NCBI GenBank assembly: GCA_012837325.1
Contig: DURK01000068.1
Span: 1 to 40,057, forward strand
Direction of reading: 5' to 3'
Length of the DNA: 40,057 nt
Origin: Clostridiales bacterium
GTDB lineage: Bacteria > Bacillota > Clostridia > Caldicoprobacterales > DTU083
Of this stretch, positions 17,501 to 25,328 are shown piece after piece. Position 1 is the stretch's first letter, and the number at the start of each line of letters is the position of its first letter. The notes beneath the pieces were generated by a model that had not been told where the DNA came from, did not search any database, and worked only from the letters and a program-made list of their open reading frames with translations. A program made the position numbers and the translations under genes.

Positions 17501-18379
17501 TTATAATAATCCATATTCCTTCATACGTTGTTTCAGGATCGTGAGGTTTGCATCCTCCATGTCAGTCAGAGGCAGACGCAGCGGTCCCATATCAAAGCCC
17601 ATCAGATTCATTGCGGTCTTTACCGGGATGGGATTGACTTCGCAGAACAGAGCATGAATGAGGGGAAGCAGCTTCAACTGAAGCGAAAGGGCTTCTTCTC
17701 TGTTTCCATTCAGAAACGTGCTAACCATCTCATGGGTATCTGCAGGAGCAATATTTGCTACGACGGATATGACGCCCTTTCCGCCGGCTGCAAGAAGCGG
17801 CACAACCATATCGTCGTTACCGGAATAAATATCGATTATATCTCCGCAGAGGCGAAACATTTCCAATACTTGAGCGATATCTCCGCTGGCTTCCTTTATC
17901 GCCTGGACATTTTTAATTTTGGATAGTTCGAGCATAGCCTGCGGTGAAATATTGTAACTGGTCCGGCTTGGTACATTATAAATGATGATAGGAATGGATA
18001 CCGCATCGGAAACACTGCGAAAATGTGCGATCAAACCTTTGGCATTGGTCTTATTATAATAGGGATTCACTGCCAGCAGCCCGTCTGCACCAAGCTCTTC
18101 TGCTTCGACGGAGGCCCGGATTACTTCTGCGGTGCAGTTGCCTCCCACACCTGCAAGCACCGGCAGTCTGCCCCCCGCTTTTTCTACAGTAAATCGAATG
18201 ACATCTCTTTTTTCCTGTTGTGTCATCGTAGTGGGCTCACCAGTTGTACCACAAGCCAGCAGGGCATCGGTACCCTGGTTGATTTGAAAATCAATTGCCT
18301 TACCCAGGGCATCAAAATTGACTCCGTTTTCTGTAAATGGAGTTACCATAGCAACACAGGAACCCGTAAATAAACTCAT
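17501..18379 (-). CDS. dapA: 4-hydroxy-tetrahydrodipicolinate synthase
   Basis: DapA condenses pyruvate with aspartate semialdehyde, the first step specific to lysine synthesis. The 292-residue TIM-barrel protein shows the threonine pair in ACGTTGEPTTM, the tyrosine of IIIYNVPSRTSYN and the Schiff-base lysine of VQAIKEASGDI. ATG 18379 lies seven bases after the asd stop, with GGAAGGTGA formed by the end of asd, so the two are translationally linked. Confidence 0.96.
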   Translation of the reverse strand: MSLFTGSCVAMVTPFTENGVNFDALGKAIDFQINQGTDALLACGTTGEPTTMTQQEKRDVIRFTVEKAGGRLPVLAGVGGNCTAEVIRASVEAEELGADGLLAVNPYYNKTNAKGLIAHFRSVSDAVSIPIIIYNVPSRTSYNISPQAMLELSKIKNVQAIKEASGDIAQVLEMFRLCGDIIDIYSGNDDMVVPLLAAGGKGVISVVANIAPADTHEMVSTFLNGNREEALSLQLKLLPLIHALFCEVNPIPVKTAMNLMGFDMGPLRLPLTDMEDANLTILKQRMKEYGLL

Positions 18380-18386
18380 TAAGCCG

Positions 18387-19406
18387 TCACCTTCCTTCCG
18401 CTTCTTTGCTTTCCCAATAGGAAATCAAGTGTTGTGCGATCTGTATGGTATTGGTAGCAGCTCCTTTACGGATATTATCCGCTACCACCCAGAGGTTTAC
18501 TCCGCTGTCTACGCTTTCGTCCCGGCGGACTCTGCCAACAAAGACATCGTCCTTATCCTGAGCTTGAATAGGCATAGGGTATTGATTCCTGGCAGGATCG
18601 TCTGCCAGAACCAATCCGGGGGCGTCCGATAAAATCTGTTTCAGCTCAGACAAATCAAATTCTCTTTCCAATTCCACATTGATGGATTCACTATGGCCGT
18701 GGAAAACCGGTACCCGAACGGTTGTTGCAGTGATGCGCAGGGATTGGTCACCCAGGATTTTTCTGGTTTCTTCGATCATTTTCATCTCTTCCTTGGTGTA
18801 TCCGTTGTCTAGAAAGACATCGATATGAGGCAGGCAGTTGCTGAAGATAGGATGCGGGAACTTTTTGGGAGCATGACCCTGAATGCCTTTCTCCAGATCA
18901 GAATAACCATCCATTCCTGCACCGGATACTGCCTGGTAGGTAGAATAGACAACCCTTTTGATTCCGTAATGATCATGCAGCGGCTTTAGGGCTACCACTG
19001 CCTGGATGGTAGAACAATTGGGATTGGCAATAATTCCTTTGTGTTTCAGGATATCCTGAGAATTGACTTCGGGCACAACCAGTGGAACCTGGGGGTCCAT
19101 TCTCCAAGCACTGCTGTTGTCGATAACTACGATACCTTTGGAAGCTGCAATGGGAGCAAACCTCCGGCTGGTTTCGCCGCCGGCAGAAAACAGGGCAATG
19201 TGGATATCCTTACCGTCAAAGCATGATTCGTTCAGTTCTTCCACTGTGTATTCACGACCCATAAAGGGAATCTTTTTCCCAGCGGAGCGTGCTGATGCAA
19301 AGAGATAATAGTTCGCTACCGGTAATTGTCTTTCCTCCAATACCTGCAGGAATTTTCGACCTACCATACCAGTGGCTCCAACCAGCGCTATATTATACTT
19401 TTTCAA
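18387..19406 (-). CDS. asd: Aspartate-semialdehyde dehydrogenase
   Basis: Asd reduces aspartyl phosphate to aspartate semialdehyde, feeding lysine and threonine synthesis. The product has the NADP-binding start KKYNIALVGATGMVGRKFL, the catalytic cysteine in ANPNCSTIQAVVAL and the substrate His in VPVFHGHSESINVE. I choose the start TTG 19406, seven bases after AGGAGG, giving 339 residues; the upstream frame to 19454 lies in the leader. It is the first gene of the operon, expressed from a lysine-riboswitch leader. No aspartokinase gene is adjacent. Confidence 0.95.
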   Translation of the reverse strand: MKKYNIALVGATGMVGRKFLQVLEERQLPVANYYLFASARSAGKKIPFMGREYTVEELNESCFDGKDIHIALFSAGGETSRRFAPIAASKGIVVIDNSSAWRMDPQVPLVVPEVNSQDILKHKGIIANPNCSTIQAVVALKPLHDHYGIKRVVYSTYQAVSGAGMDGYSDLEKGIQGHAPKKFPHPIFSNCLPHIDVFLDNGYTKEEMKMIEETRKILGDQSLRITATTVRVPVFHGHSESINVELEREFDLSELKQILSDAPGLVLADDPARNQYPMPIQAQDKDDVFVGRVRRDESVDSGVNLWVVADNIRKGAATNTIQIAQHLISYWESKEAEGR

Positions 19407-19490
19407 TGTAGTTCCTCCTGTCAAAAGATGTATGTCAGTAATCAGGATATGCAATGAATGGGCTGCAGTATTCTCCGTATAACTTGTATA

Positions 19491-19525
19491 TCAAAACAAA
19501 GCGGCTGATCTCCACCAGCCGCCCC
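19491..19525 (-). terminator. Terminator of the lysine riboswitch leader
   Basis: On the minus strand GCGGCTG and CAGCCGC form a 7-bp stem (19501-19507 with 19516-19522) around an eight-base loop, followed by TTTGTTTT. It lies about 85 bases before asd. Confidence 0.85.
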
Positions 19526-19621
19526 CGTAACTTATGGATCTGCTTTCAGCATTTCTTTTCTCTCGCAAGCAATATGAGCTTGCAGATAATATAAATGAAT
19601 CATGCTTTATTATCCATTGAC

Positions 19622-19790
19622 GAGGCAGTAAGCGCTCCACCAATTGCTTGATGACAGTCTGGAAGTTATTCACTTCCGGACCAGAAAACAGCGGGAGGGC
19701 CGCGGCTTTCTTCGGCAGCATTTCCTTTCTTCCATCTGTCATAGAATCCCTTCCTTCTCGGATGGATTACTGATAAATGCTGCAACCTCT
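19622..19790 (-). ncRNA. Lysine riboswitch (L-box)
   Basis: The minus-strand leader of asd carries the L-box pattern known from Bacillus subtilis lysC: AGAGGTTGCAGC at the start (P1 GAGG pairs with CCTC near 19623-19626), GGATTCTATGACAG, TGCTGCCGAAG, GTTTTCTGG, and AGTGAATAACTTCCAGACTG, then TCATC. Lysine binding would favour the terminator at 19491-19525. The assignment rests on motif order and spacing; no covariance search was possible. Confidence 0.82.
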
Positions 19791-19822
19791 AAACTACCAA
19801 CATATTATAAAACTTTTTTTCA

Positions 19823-19851
19823 ATCATACCATTGCAGGCATCAAATGTCAA
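19823..19851 (-). promoter_or_regulatory. Promoter of the asd-dapA-dapB operon
   Basis: Minus-strand TTGACA (19851-19846), 17 bases, TATGAT (19828-19823), about 33 bases before the lysine aptamer. Confidence 0.88.
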
Positions 19852-19924
19852 TTCCATGAATTTGCTGTTTTGTTCTTGTATGCTCCTGCTTGACCCTGAA
19901 AGAGCATGTCTTCATTGTTTCTTA

Positions 19925-19953
19925 TTGATGAAACAAAGAAAGCCTGCTACAAT
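19925..19953 (+). promoter_or_regulatory. Possible promoter of the YesL-family gene
   Basis: TTGATG (19925-19930), 17 bases, TACAAT (19948-19953), about 50 bases before the start codon. Together with the minus-strand promoter it makes this a divergent control region. Confidence 0.65.
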
Positions 19954-20001
19954 GGTAATAATGATTTGTCTCATTGAGATGAATAGGGAAGGATTGTTTG
20001 C

Positions 20002-20841
20002 ATGTTTGGCGGATTTTTTAATCGAATGTACTATGGTGACCCCCGGAAGCCAGAGTTAAAAAAGGAGGATGTGAAAGGCAGCCGATTTAAGCTGTTTACA
20101 ACGGTTCTCTCTGTTCGATTCTGGCAGCTGATGCAATTAAACCTGCTGTATTCCATATTTTGGATTCCTGCTTTTTTGTTAAATTTTGCCCATGCAGTGA
20201 TGATGCAGGAAACCGGCCAGGTCATCAGCATCCCGTTCTTTTTGTTGATGATTCCCTGTCTGATGCTTACAGGACCTGCAACAGCAGCGGTATCATACAT
20301 CATCCGTAACTGGGCCAGAGACGAACATGCATGGGTATGGAGCGATTTTAAGGATGCCTGGAAGGAAAACTGGAAACAGGGGCTTTTTGTCATGTTGATG
20401 AACGGCATTTTCTTCTTGCTGTCTAATATTGGTATTTACTTTTACGGTTACAGGTTTGAGGAATCCGGAAGCTTTCTGTTTCTATACATGAAATACTTTA
20501 TGTTCCTGTTTATTTTGATGATAGCCATGATGAATATGTTCATCTTTCCTATGATCGTAACCTATCGGCTGAAATTAAAGGATATTATACGTAATGCCTT
20601 TATTCTTACCATGGTAAAGCTGCCCTTTACCTTTCTTATTTTTCTGTTTTCTGCTGCATGGGTTGTTCTATCACTAGCTTTTCTTGCATCCCTGCCCTTC
20701 TTTGTTGTAGGGTTGACTTTTCCGGCTCTCATCATCTTGTCCTATGTAAATTGGATTTTTGATATATACATCAATAATCGGATTATGGAGCAAGAGCAGG
20801 AACAAGGCGATATATCAGCAGAGCAGGTGAAAGAGGTATAA
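20002..20841 (+). CDS. YesL-family (DUF624) membrane protein
   Basis: The 279-residue protein starts MFGGFFNRMYYGDPRKP, a typical opening of DUF624/YesL proteins, and continues with about five to six hydrophobic segments (near residues 45-65, 75-95, 125-150, 160-185, 205-235 and 240-260). A soluble Glu/Gln-rich tail follows. YesL-like proteins often sit beside carbohydrate transporters and their role is unknown; no such neighbour is present here. The start ATG 20002 follows GGAAGGA by about eight bases. Confidence 0.8.
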   Translation: MFGGFFNRMYYGDPRKPELKKEDVKGSRFKLFTTVLSVRFWQLMQLNLLYSIFWIPAFLLNFAHAVMMQETGQVISIPFFLLMIPCLMLTGPATAAVSYIIRNWARDEHAWVWSDFKDAWKENWKQGLFVMLMNGIFFLLSNIGIYFYGYRFEESGSFLFLYMKYFMFLFILMIAMMNMFIFPMIVTYRLKLKDIIRNAFILTMVKLPFTFLIFLFSAAWVVLSLAFLASLPFFVVGLTFPALIILSYVNWIFDIYINNRIMEQEQEQGDISAEQVKEV

Positions 20842-20884
20842 CCCGAGGTGCTTTTTCCCATACTATTCCATGAGGAGGGATCGT

Positions 20885-21100
20885 ATGACACAAAAGGCAA
20901 AACCTAGAAAGCTGGAAAAACCGGAAGACCCGGTGAAATTGGAAGTTGCAGCAGAGCTTGGCCTGCTGGAAAAGATCAGGGAGCATGGGTGGGGCAGCCT
21001 GTCGGCAAAGGAAACCGGACGCATCGGAGGAATGATTACCCGCCGCAAGCAGCAGGAAAAAATCAAAGCAGCAAAGCAAAACAGGAAACCTTCACACTGA
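20885..21100 (+). CDS. Small acid-soluble spore protein, alpha/beta type (divergent)
   Basis: Such proteins coat and protect spore DNA. The 71-residue product has the first family signature, KLEVAAELGL, and near the C-terminus KETGRIGGMITRR, which fits the second signature except for E and I at two positions. Basic tails flank the core. ATG 20885 follows GAGGAGGG by five bases; an in-frame ATG at 20870 contains that site and is rejected. The stop codon lies in the loop of the terminator hairpin. This is good evidence that the organism sporulates. Confidence 0.85.
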   Translation: MTQKAKPRKLEKPEDPVKLEVAAELGLLEKIREHGWGSLSAKETGRIGGMITRRKQQEKIKAAKQNRKPSH

Positions 21101-21113
21101 AGGTTTTCTTTTA
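21086..21113 (+). terminator. Terminator overlapping the end of the SASP gene
   Basis: AAACCTTC and GAAGGTTT pair around CACACT, followed by TCTTTT; the SASP stop codon is in the hairpin. Confidence 0.8.
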
Positions 21114-21132
21114 CGAATGTCAGGAGGCTTTT

Positions 21133-21879
21133 ATGTATCAGGATTTTGCCAATTACTACGATCGGTTTATGAAAAATGTGAACTATCGGAAGTGGACCAG
21201 TCAGGTCGAAAAAATTTTTCAAAAATATGAGAAACGCCCTAAGACCGTTGTGGATCTGGCTTGCGGAACCGGAGGAATAACCAATGTTTTGGCTGGGAGA
21301 GGGTATCAGGTAACCGGTATCGATCTTTCGGAGGAAATGCTGTTTGTAGCAAGAGAAAAGGCCAGAAAGGCTGGTTTACGGGTATCCTATGTATGCCAAG
21401 ATATGGCAGAGCTAACCCTCCATCGGCCTGTTGATGCAATTCTATGCATGTGCGACGGCTTTAACTACATCTTGGATAAGGGCAAATTAAAGCAAACCAT
21501 GCAAAGAATAAACCGATACTTGAATCCGGGGGGGATTCTGGTCTTTGATATCAGCACCTATTATAAACTGTCATCCATACTGGGCAATCGTACCATGGCG
21601 GATATAGATGAACAGGTCAGCTTAATATGGTTGAATCATTTTGATAAAGAAACCAGCCTGCTCGAAATGAATCTCACCTTTTTTGAGAAGCAGGGCAGCT
21701 TGTACAAAAGATCAGATGAAACCCATTGGCAGCGTGCATATCGAACAGAAGAGATGGTGGAGCTTCTCAAGAAATGCGGCTTTCTACACATTGCCGCTTA
21801 TTCAGCCAATGATCTGACCCCTCCCGGCAAAAGAAGTCAACGGATTCTTTTTTCGGCGATTACTAAAAAAACAGGATGA
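21133..21879 (+). CDS. Class I SAM-dependent methyltransferase (YqeM-like)
   Basis: The 248-residue product has the SAM-binding motif I TVVDLACGTGGITNVLA, motif II VTGIDLSEEML, then VSYVCQDMAEL and a FNYILDKGKL segment typical of the YqeM-like group. No substrate can be named. ATG 21133 lies close behind CAGGAGG; the frame extends back through the SASP gene, but that part is a shadow. It starts within 33 bases of the SASP stop, beyond its terminator. No promoter was identified. Confidence 0.88.
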   Translation: MYQDFANYYDRFMKNVNYRKWTSQVEKIFQKYEKRPKTVVDLACGTGGITNVLAGRGYQVTGIDLSEEMLFVAREKARKAGLRVSYVCQDMAELTLHRPVDAILCMCDGFNYILDKGKLKQTMQRINRYLNPGGILVFDISTYYKLSSILGNRTMADIDEQVSLIWLNHFDKETSLLEMNLTFFEKQGSLYKRSDETHWQRAYRTEEMVELLKKCGFLHIAAYSANDLTPPGKRSQRILFSAITKKTG

Positions 21880-21941
21880 TTTTGAATGAATGCACGTTAA
21901 GCAGTTTATAATAATAACAAGATTTGATGCAAAATATCGAA

Positions 21942-21970
21942 TTGACACGGTTGCTTCGATATGGTACACT
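21942..21970 (+). promoter_or_regulatory. Promoter of the cold-shock gene
   Basis: TTGACA (21942-21947), 17 bases, TACACT (21965-21970), with the start codon 35 bases further on. Confidence 0.85.
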
Positions 21971-22004
21971 AGTCAAGAATTATCTTTTAGGAGGATTGTT
22001 TTAA

Positions 22005-22205
22005 GTGGAAAAAGGCAGAGTCAAATGGTTTAATGCGACAAAAGGCTTCGGTTTCATTGAAAGAGAAGACGGCAGTGATATTTTTGTTCACTACTCCGCC
22101 ATCAGTGCAGAAGGCTTTCGTACATTAGCAGAAGGACAGGAAGTCAGCTTTGATGTGGTTGAAGGCGATAAAGGCCTGCAGGCTTCCAATGTTCAGTTGG
22201 TTTAA
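22005..22205 (+). CDS. Cold-shock protein, CspA/CspB family
   Basis: This 66-residue single-domain protein binds single-stranded RNA and DNA. RNP1 (KGFGFIER) and RNP2 (IFVHYSAI) are both visible after the start [14 protein letters not shown], and the length is normal. The start is GTG 22005, ten bases after AGGAGG. It is a single-gene unit with its own promoter and a strong terminator. Its leader is only about 30 bases, shorter than the long leaders of some cold-induced genes. Confidence 0.97.
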   Translation: MEKGRVKWFNATKGFGFIEREDGSDIFVHYSAISAEGFRTLAEGQEVSFDVVEGDKGLQASNVQLV

Positions 22206-22227
22206 ATAGATAAGTTTGAGCCAAGAC

Positions 22228-22257
22228 TACCCCGGTGATTTCTCACCGGGGTATTTC
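22228..22257 (+). terminator. Terminator of the cold-shock gene
   Basis: TACCCCGGTGA pairs with TCACCGGGGTA around TTTC. The tail ATTTC is only partly T-rich. Confidence 0.8.
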
Positions 22258-22276
22258 AATAAGTGGAGGAATATAC

Positions 22277-23152
22277 ATGGATTATGTAGTAAGAGGAGTT
22301 GCGGGACAGGGGAGTATAAGGGCGTTTGCTGTGAGAACAACGCAGCTGGTTTCGCAGGCAGCAAAGATACATGGCTTGTATCCTGTTGCCGCTGCAGCTT
22401 TGGGACGGGTTTTAACTGCAGCAGGAATGATGGCGGTGGATATGAAAAACAGCAGCAATGTATTATCTATTGTAGTAAAAGGAACCGGCCCCCTAGGCAG
22501 CATAGTCAGCGTGGCGAAAGCAGATGGCACCTTAAAGGGATATGTGGATTATCCGCAGACTGATCTGCCGTTGAATGAGGCAGGTAAACTGGATGTGGGA
22601 AGTGCGGTAGGCAGAGAAGGAAAATTGACCGTAATCAAAGATCTGGGGCTGAAAGAACCTTATGTTGGCCAAATTGATCTGGTATCGGGAGAAATCGGTG
22701 AAGATATTGCCAATTATTTTTGGGCGTCAGAGCAACAACCTTCTGCTGTAGCGCTAGGTGTACTGATAAACCCGGATTTGTCGGTCAAAGCAGCCGGTGG
22801 ATATATCATCCAGCCGTTACCTGATGCCGACGAAGAAATCATTAACAGGATTGAAAAAAAAATAGCAGAGGTGCCTGCCATTTCTACCTTGGTGGAGCAA
22901 GGGCGTACCCCTGAGGAGATATTGGAAATACTGCTAGGAGAGTTTGAATTAAAGCTGCTGGGAAAAACATCGTTGAAATTTAAATGCGACTGCAACCGGG
23001 AAAGGCTGGAACGGGTGGTTTTGGGGCTGGGCAAAGAGGAACTGGAGGATATCATTCAGACTGAGGGAGAAGCCGAGCTGACCTGCCATTATTGCAACAC
23101 CAAATACCATTTCAGCAAGGAACAGTTGGAATCCTTGCTTGCACATGCATAG
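22277..23152 (+). CDS. hslO: Redox-regulated chaperone Hsp33
   Basis: Hsp33 is a cytoplasmic holdase activated by oxidation of zinc-bound cysteines. The 291-residue product starts MDYVVRGVAGQGSIRAFAV, carries the core features ALGRVLTAAGMMA and GYVDYP, and ends with the four-cysteine zinc site: Cys237 and Cys239 in FKCDCNRE, Cys270 and Cys273 in LTCHYCNTKYHF. The start ATG 22277 follows GTGGAGGA; the frame open to 22235 runs through the previous terminator and is not used. Confidence 0.96.
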   Translation: MDYVVRGVAGQGSIRAFAVRTTQLVSQAAKIHGLYPVAAAALGRVLTAAGMMAVDMKNSSNVLSIVVKGTGPLGSIVSVAKADGTLKGYVDYPQTDLPLNEAGKLDVGSAVGREGKLTVIKDLGLKEPYVGQIDLVSGEIGEDIANYFWASEQQPSAVALGVLINPDLSVKAAGGYIIQPLPDADEEIINRIEKKIAEVPAISTLVEQGRTPEEILEILLGEFELKLLGKTSLKFKCDCNRERLERVVLGLGKEELEDIIQTEGEAELTCHYCNTKYHFSKEQLESLLAHA

Positions 23153-23260
23153 TTGTTGAATTCTTCTTGTCAGCCTGAATCTTTATAAACTGCCAAAGGT
23201 ATTCTCCAAGAACAAAGGATTGGCATGTCATTTATCGCAGCGATCCAGATGATACCTTGG

Positions 23261-23290
23261 TTGCAGATGTAAGCCGTGATGTGGTATAAT
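23261..23290 (+). promoter_or_regulatory. Possible promoter of the TPR-protein gene
   Basis: TTGCAG (23261-23266), 18 bases, perfect TATAAT (23285-23290), 32 bases before the start codon. Confidence 0.65.
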
Positions 23291-23321
23291 ACGGCTATAC
23301 CATGGCAGCCTGGAGGGAAAA

Positions 23322-25052
23322 ATGGCTAAGGAATTATTTGCAGGCAGATTGAAGAAGGTAGTTCCTTTTGAACAGGACGGCTCCTTTTTTAATCGAAAGG
23401 CCAGAAAATACATCGAGAACAACAACTATATTCATGCGTTGAGTTATTACCGGAAGGCAGTTGAAAAGGACCCGGAAAATATGGAATATTCGCTTGATCT
23501 GGCAGAGGTCTTTTCAGAAATGGGTTATTTTCATGAATCCAATCTGATTCTTTTTTTTATTTTGCAGAAGGATCCATCCCGCACTGATTGTTATTTTGCC
23601 ATGGGTTGTAATTTTCTTGGTCTGCAGGAGTTTGGCAAAGCCGAGTCCAGTCTGGAAAAGTATCTGGAGCTGGATGAGTATGGTCTATTTTCCGAGGAAG
23701 CCCAAAACCTGCTTGAGGTGCTGCAAAGTCAGGAATTCTATCTTGAATTTATAAATGATATCAATCCGGATAAAGATGAAGGCATGGCATTTGCCAGCAG
23801 GGGCAAGGATTTCCTTGACAAAGGCGACTACAGGCGTGCGGTTCGCGAGCTGGAAAAGGCAGTCAGGATGGATCCCGCTTTGATTTTTGCCAGAAACAAT
23901 CTGGCATTGGCATATTTTTGTACAGGCAACCTGGATAAGGCGATAGAGGAAAGCAGGAAAATCCTTACAGATAATCCCTACAATGTGCATGCCAACTGCA
24001 ACATTGCACTCTTTCTTTGTGAAAAGGGTGATAGGAAAGCCAGCAATCAGCACATGGAAGCGGTTATGAATCAAAATGTAAAAGACCCGGAAGAAATGTA
24101 TAAAATTGCGGTGACTCTGTGCGAAATGGGTGAACACGGGAAAGCCAACCTGCTGCTAAAGAAGATGCTCCAATATAAACCTTATGACACCAGCGTTTTA
24201 CATTATATGGCGGTTTCCTGTTTTAACCTGAAGCGATTCAAAGATGCATTTACGTATTGGGACAAGGTGGAAAAGCTCAATCCCAACAATACCATAAGCA
24301 GCTATTATAAGCATTTTGTAAAAAGTGTTATGAAGAATGAGAGGGAATATTCTGAGCTGCCCTATCATTTTCAGGTGCCTTATGATGAAATTATCCGCAG
24401 GGTCAAAACCATTCACGATTTATTAAAGCTGCCCAGCTCTGATTTGAAAAGCAAATGGAAAGACGGAGATGGACTGGAATCCCTGTTGAAATGGGGATTG
24501 AATCTCAACGATCTGATGATAAAAAAAGCCATTCTGAATGTAGTGGCTTCCTTTCGTGATGACAAGGCTGAACAGTTCCTGCGTACTTTTGTACTTCAAA
24601 AATCCGAAGGAAAAGAACAGGTCGAGGAAGCGCTGTCCCTGTTAAAGGAAATGAATGCAAAAGAGCCGTATTTAGCATATATGGATGACAATTTTGTGGA
24701 AGTCAGTGTAAGGAATGGCAGCATAACCCCTTCAAACGATGATATCTTATTGGAAATTCCAAAACAGGCGATCAAACGATTAAAGAAATATTATCTTGTT
24801 GACTGTGAAGATGATATTCAGGATATTTGGAATTGTGTTGTCTCCCACTGGGAGATGAATGGGTTGCCTCAAATCCGGAAGCCGCAAGGCTGGTCGGCAG
24901 CATTGGAATTGTATTACCGCACCAGAGAGGATCTGCCTGTGAACAAGACCGAGATGGCAGCTTCCTGGCAGATATCGTATTCTACCATGATGAAGAATTT
25001 TCATTTTATCAACCAGCTGATTGACGAATTCTGGGATCAAATGAATTTGTAA
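23322..25052 (+). CDS. Tetratricopeptide-repeat protein of unknown function
   Basis: The 576-residue protein has repeated helix pairs of TPR type from about residue 25 to 345, for example YIHALSYYRKAVEKDPENME, then YRRAVRELEKAVRMDPALI and a repeat around AYFCTGNLDKAIEESRKIL. The remaining 230 residues are a separate region without a recognised domain; its end (MAASWQISYSTMMKNF) reads like a helix-turn-helix but I would not assign it. No signal peptide or membrane segment is present, so it is probably a cytoplasmic protein-binding factor. ATG 23322 follows GGAGGG. The 57-residue gene 25066-25239 follows after 13 bases and is probably co-transcribed. Confidence 0.85.
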   Translation: MAKELFAGRLKKVVPFEQDGSFFNRKARKYIENNNYIHALSYYRKAVEKDPENMEYSLDLAEVFSEMGYFHESNLILFFILQKDPSRTDCYFAMGCNFLGLQEFGKAESSLEKYLELDEYGLFSEEAQNLLEVLQSQEFYLEFINDINPDKDEGMAFASRGKDFLDKGDYRRAVRELEKAVRMDPALIFARNNLALAYFCTGNLDKAIEESRKILTDNPYNVHANCNIALFLCEKGDRKASNQHMEAVMNQNVKDPEEMYKIAVTLCEMGEHGKANLLLKKMLQYKPYDTSVLHYMAVSCFNLKRFKDAFTYWDKVEKLNPNNTISSYYKHFVKSVMKNEREYSELPYHFQVPYDEIIRRVKTIHDLLKLPSSDLKSKWKDGDGLESLLKWGLNLNDLMIKKAILNVVASFRDDKAEQFLRTFVLQKSEGKEQVEEALSLLKEMNAKEPYLAYMDDNFVEVSVRNGSITPSNDDILLEIPKQAIKRLKKYYLVDCEDDIQDIWNCVVSHWEMNGLPQIRKPQGWSAALELYYRTREDLPVNKTEMAASWQISYSTMMKNFHFINQLIDEFWDQMNL

Positions 25053-25065
25053 AGGAGCGGGGTAT

Positions 25066-25239
25066 ATGGAGTGTGTCGTGGAGGTTGTCAGTATTGAAGA
25101 GGAATATGCTGTGGTTGCCTTGGATCAGAAAACCTGGAACATGCCTCTAGCTATTTTGCCTGCACACAGCAGACCGGGGGATATTCTTCAGATTCAGGTA
25201 GGTTTTTGTCCCTTTCGCACGCTGGCACATATCAAGTAA
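25066..25239 (+). CDS. Small protein of 57 residues, DUF3006-like
   Basis: ATG 25066 follows AAAGGAGCGGGG, only 13 bases after the TPR gene stop. The product begins MECVVEVVSIEEEYAVVALD, then has an ILPAHSRPGDILQIQVGF stretch and ends AHIK. The pattern of a short beta-rich protein with acidic start, AVVALD, and a PGDIL turn resembles DUF3006-type proteins, but the match is by eye and weak. A good ribosome site, close spacing and a compact frame support it as a real gene, possibly co-transcribed with the TPR protein. Confidence 0.6.
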   Translation: MECVVEVVSIEEEYAVVALDQKTWNMPLAILPAHSRPGDILQIQVGFCPFRTLAHIK

Positions 25240-25328
25240 ATAAACAATCAATGGTTTCCAATCCTGCGTCATAAGCTGCCCCTTCCCCTAATAGACTGCT
25301 ATTAGATGAAGAATATCAGGGGGAAAGC

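Noticed and set aside
19400-19530. T-box leader for asd, suggested by GGTGG in the terminator stem
   Set aside because: The T-box core (GGTGGNACCGCG) is absent, while the lysine riboswitch motifs fit in order.
19491-19742. Minus-strand frame of 83 residues in the asd leader
   Set aside because: It lies inside the lysine riboswitch and its terminator; its sequence is explained by RNA structure.
19644-19859. Plus-strand frame of 71 residues
   Set aside because: Antisense to the lysine riboswitch and promoter, without a ribosome site.
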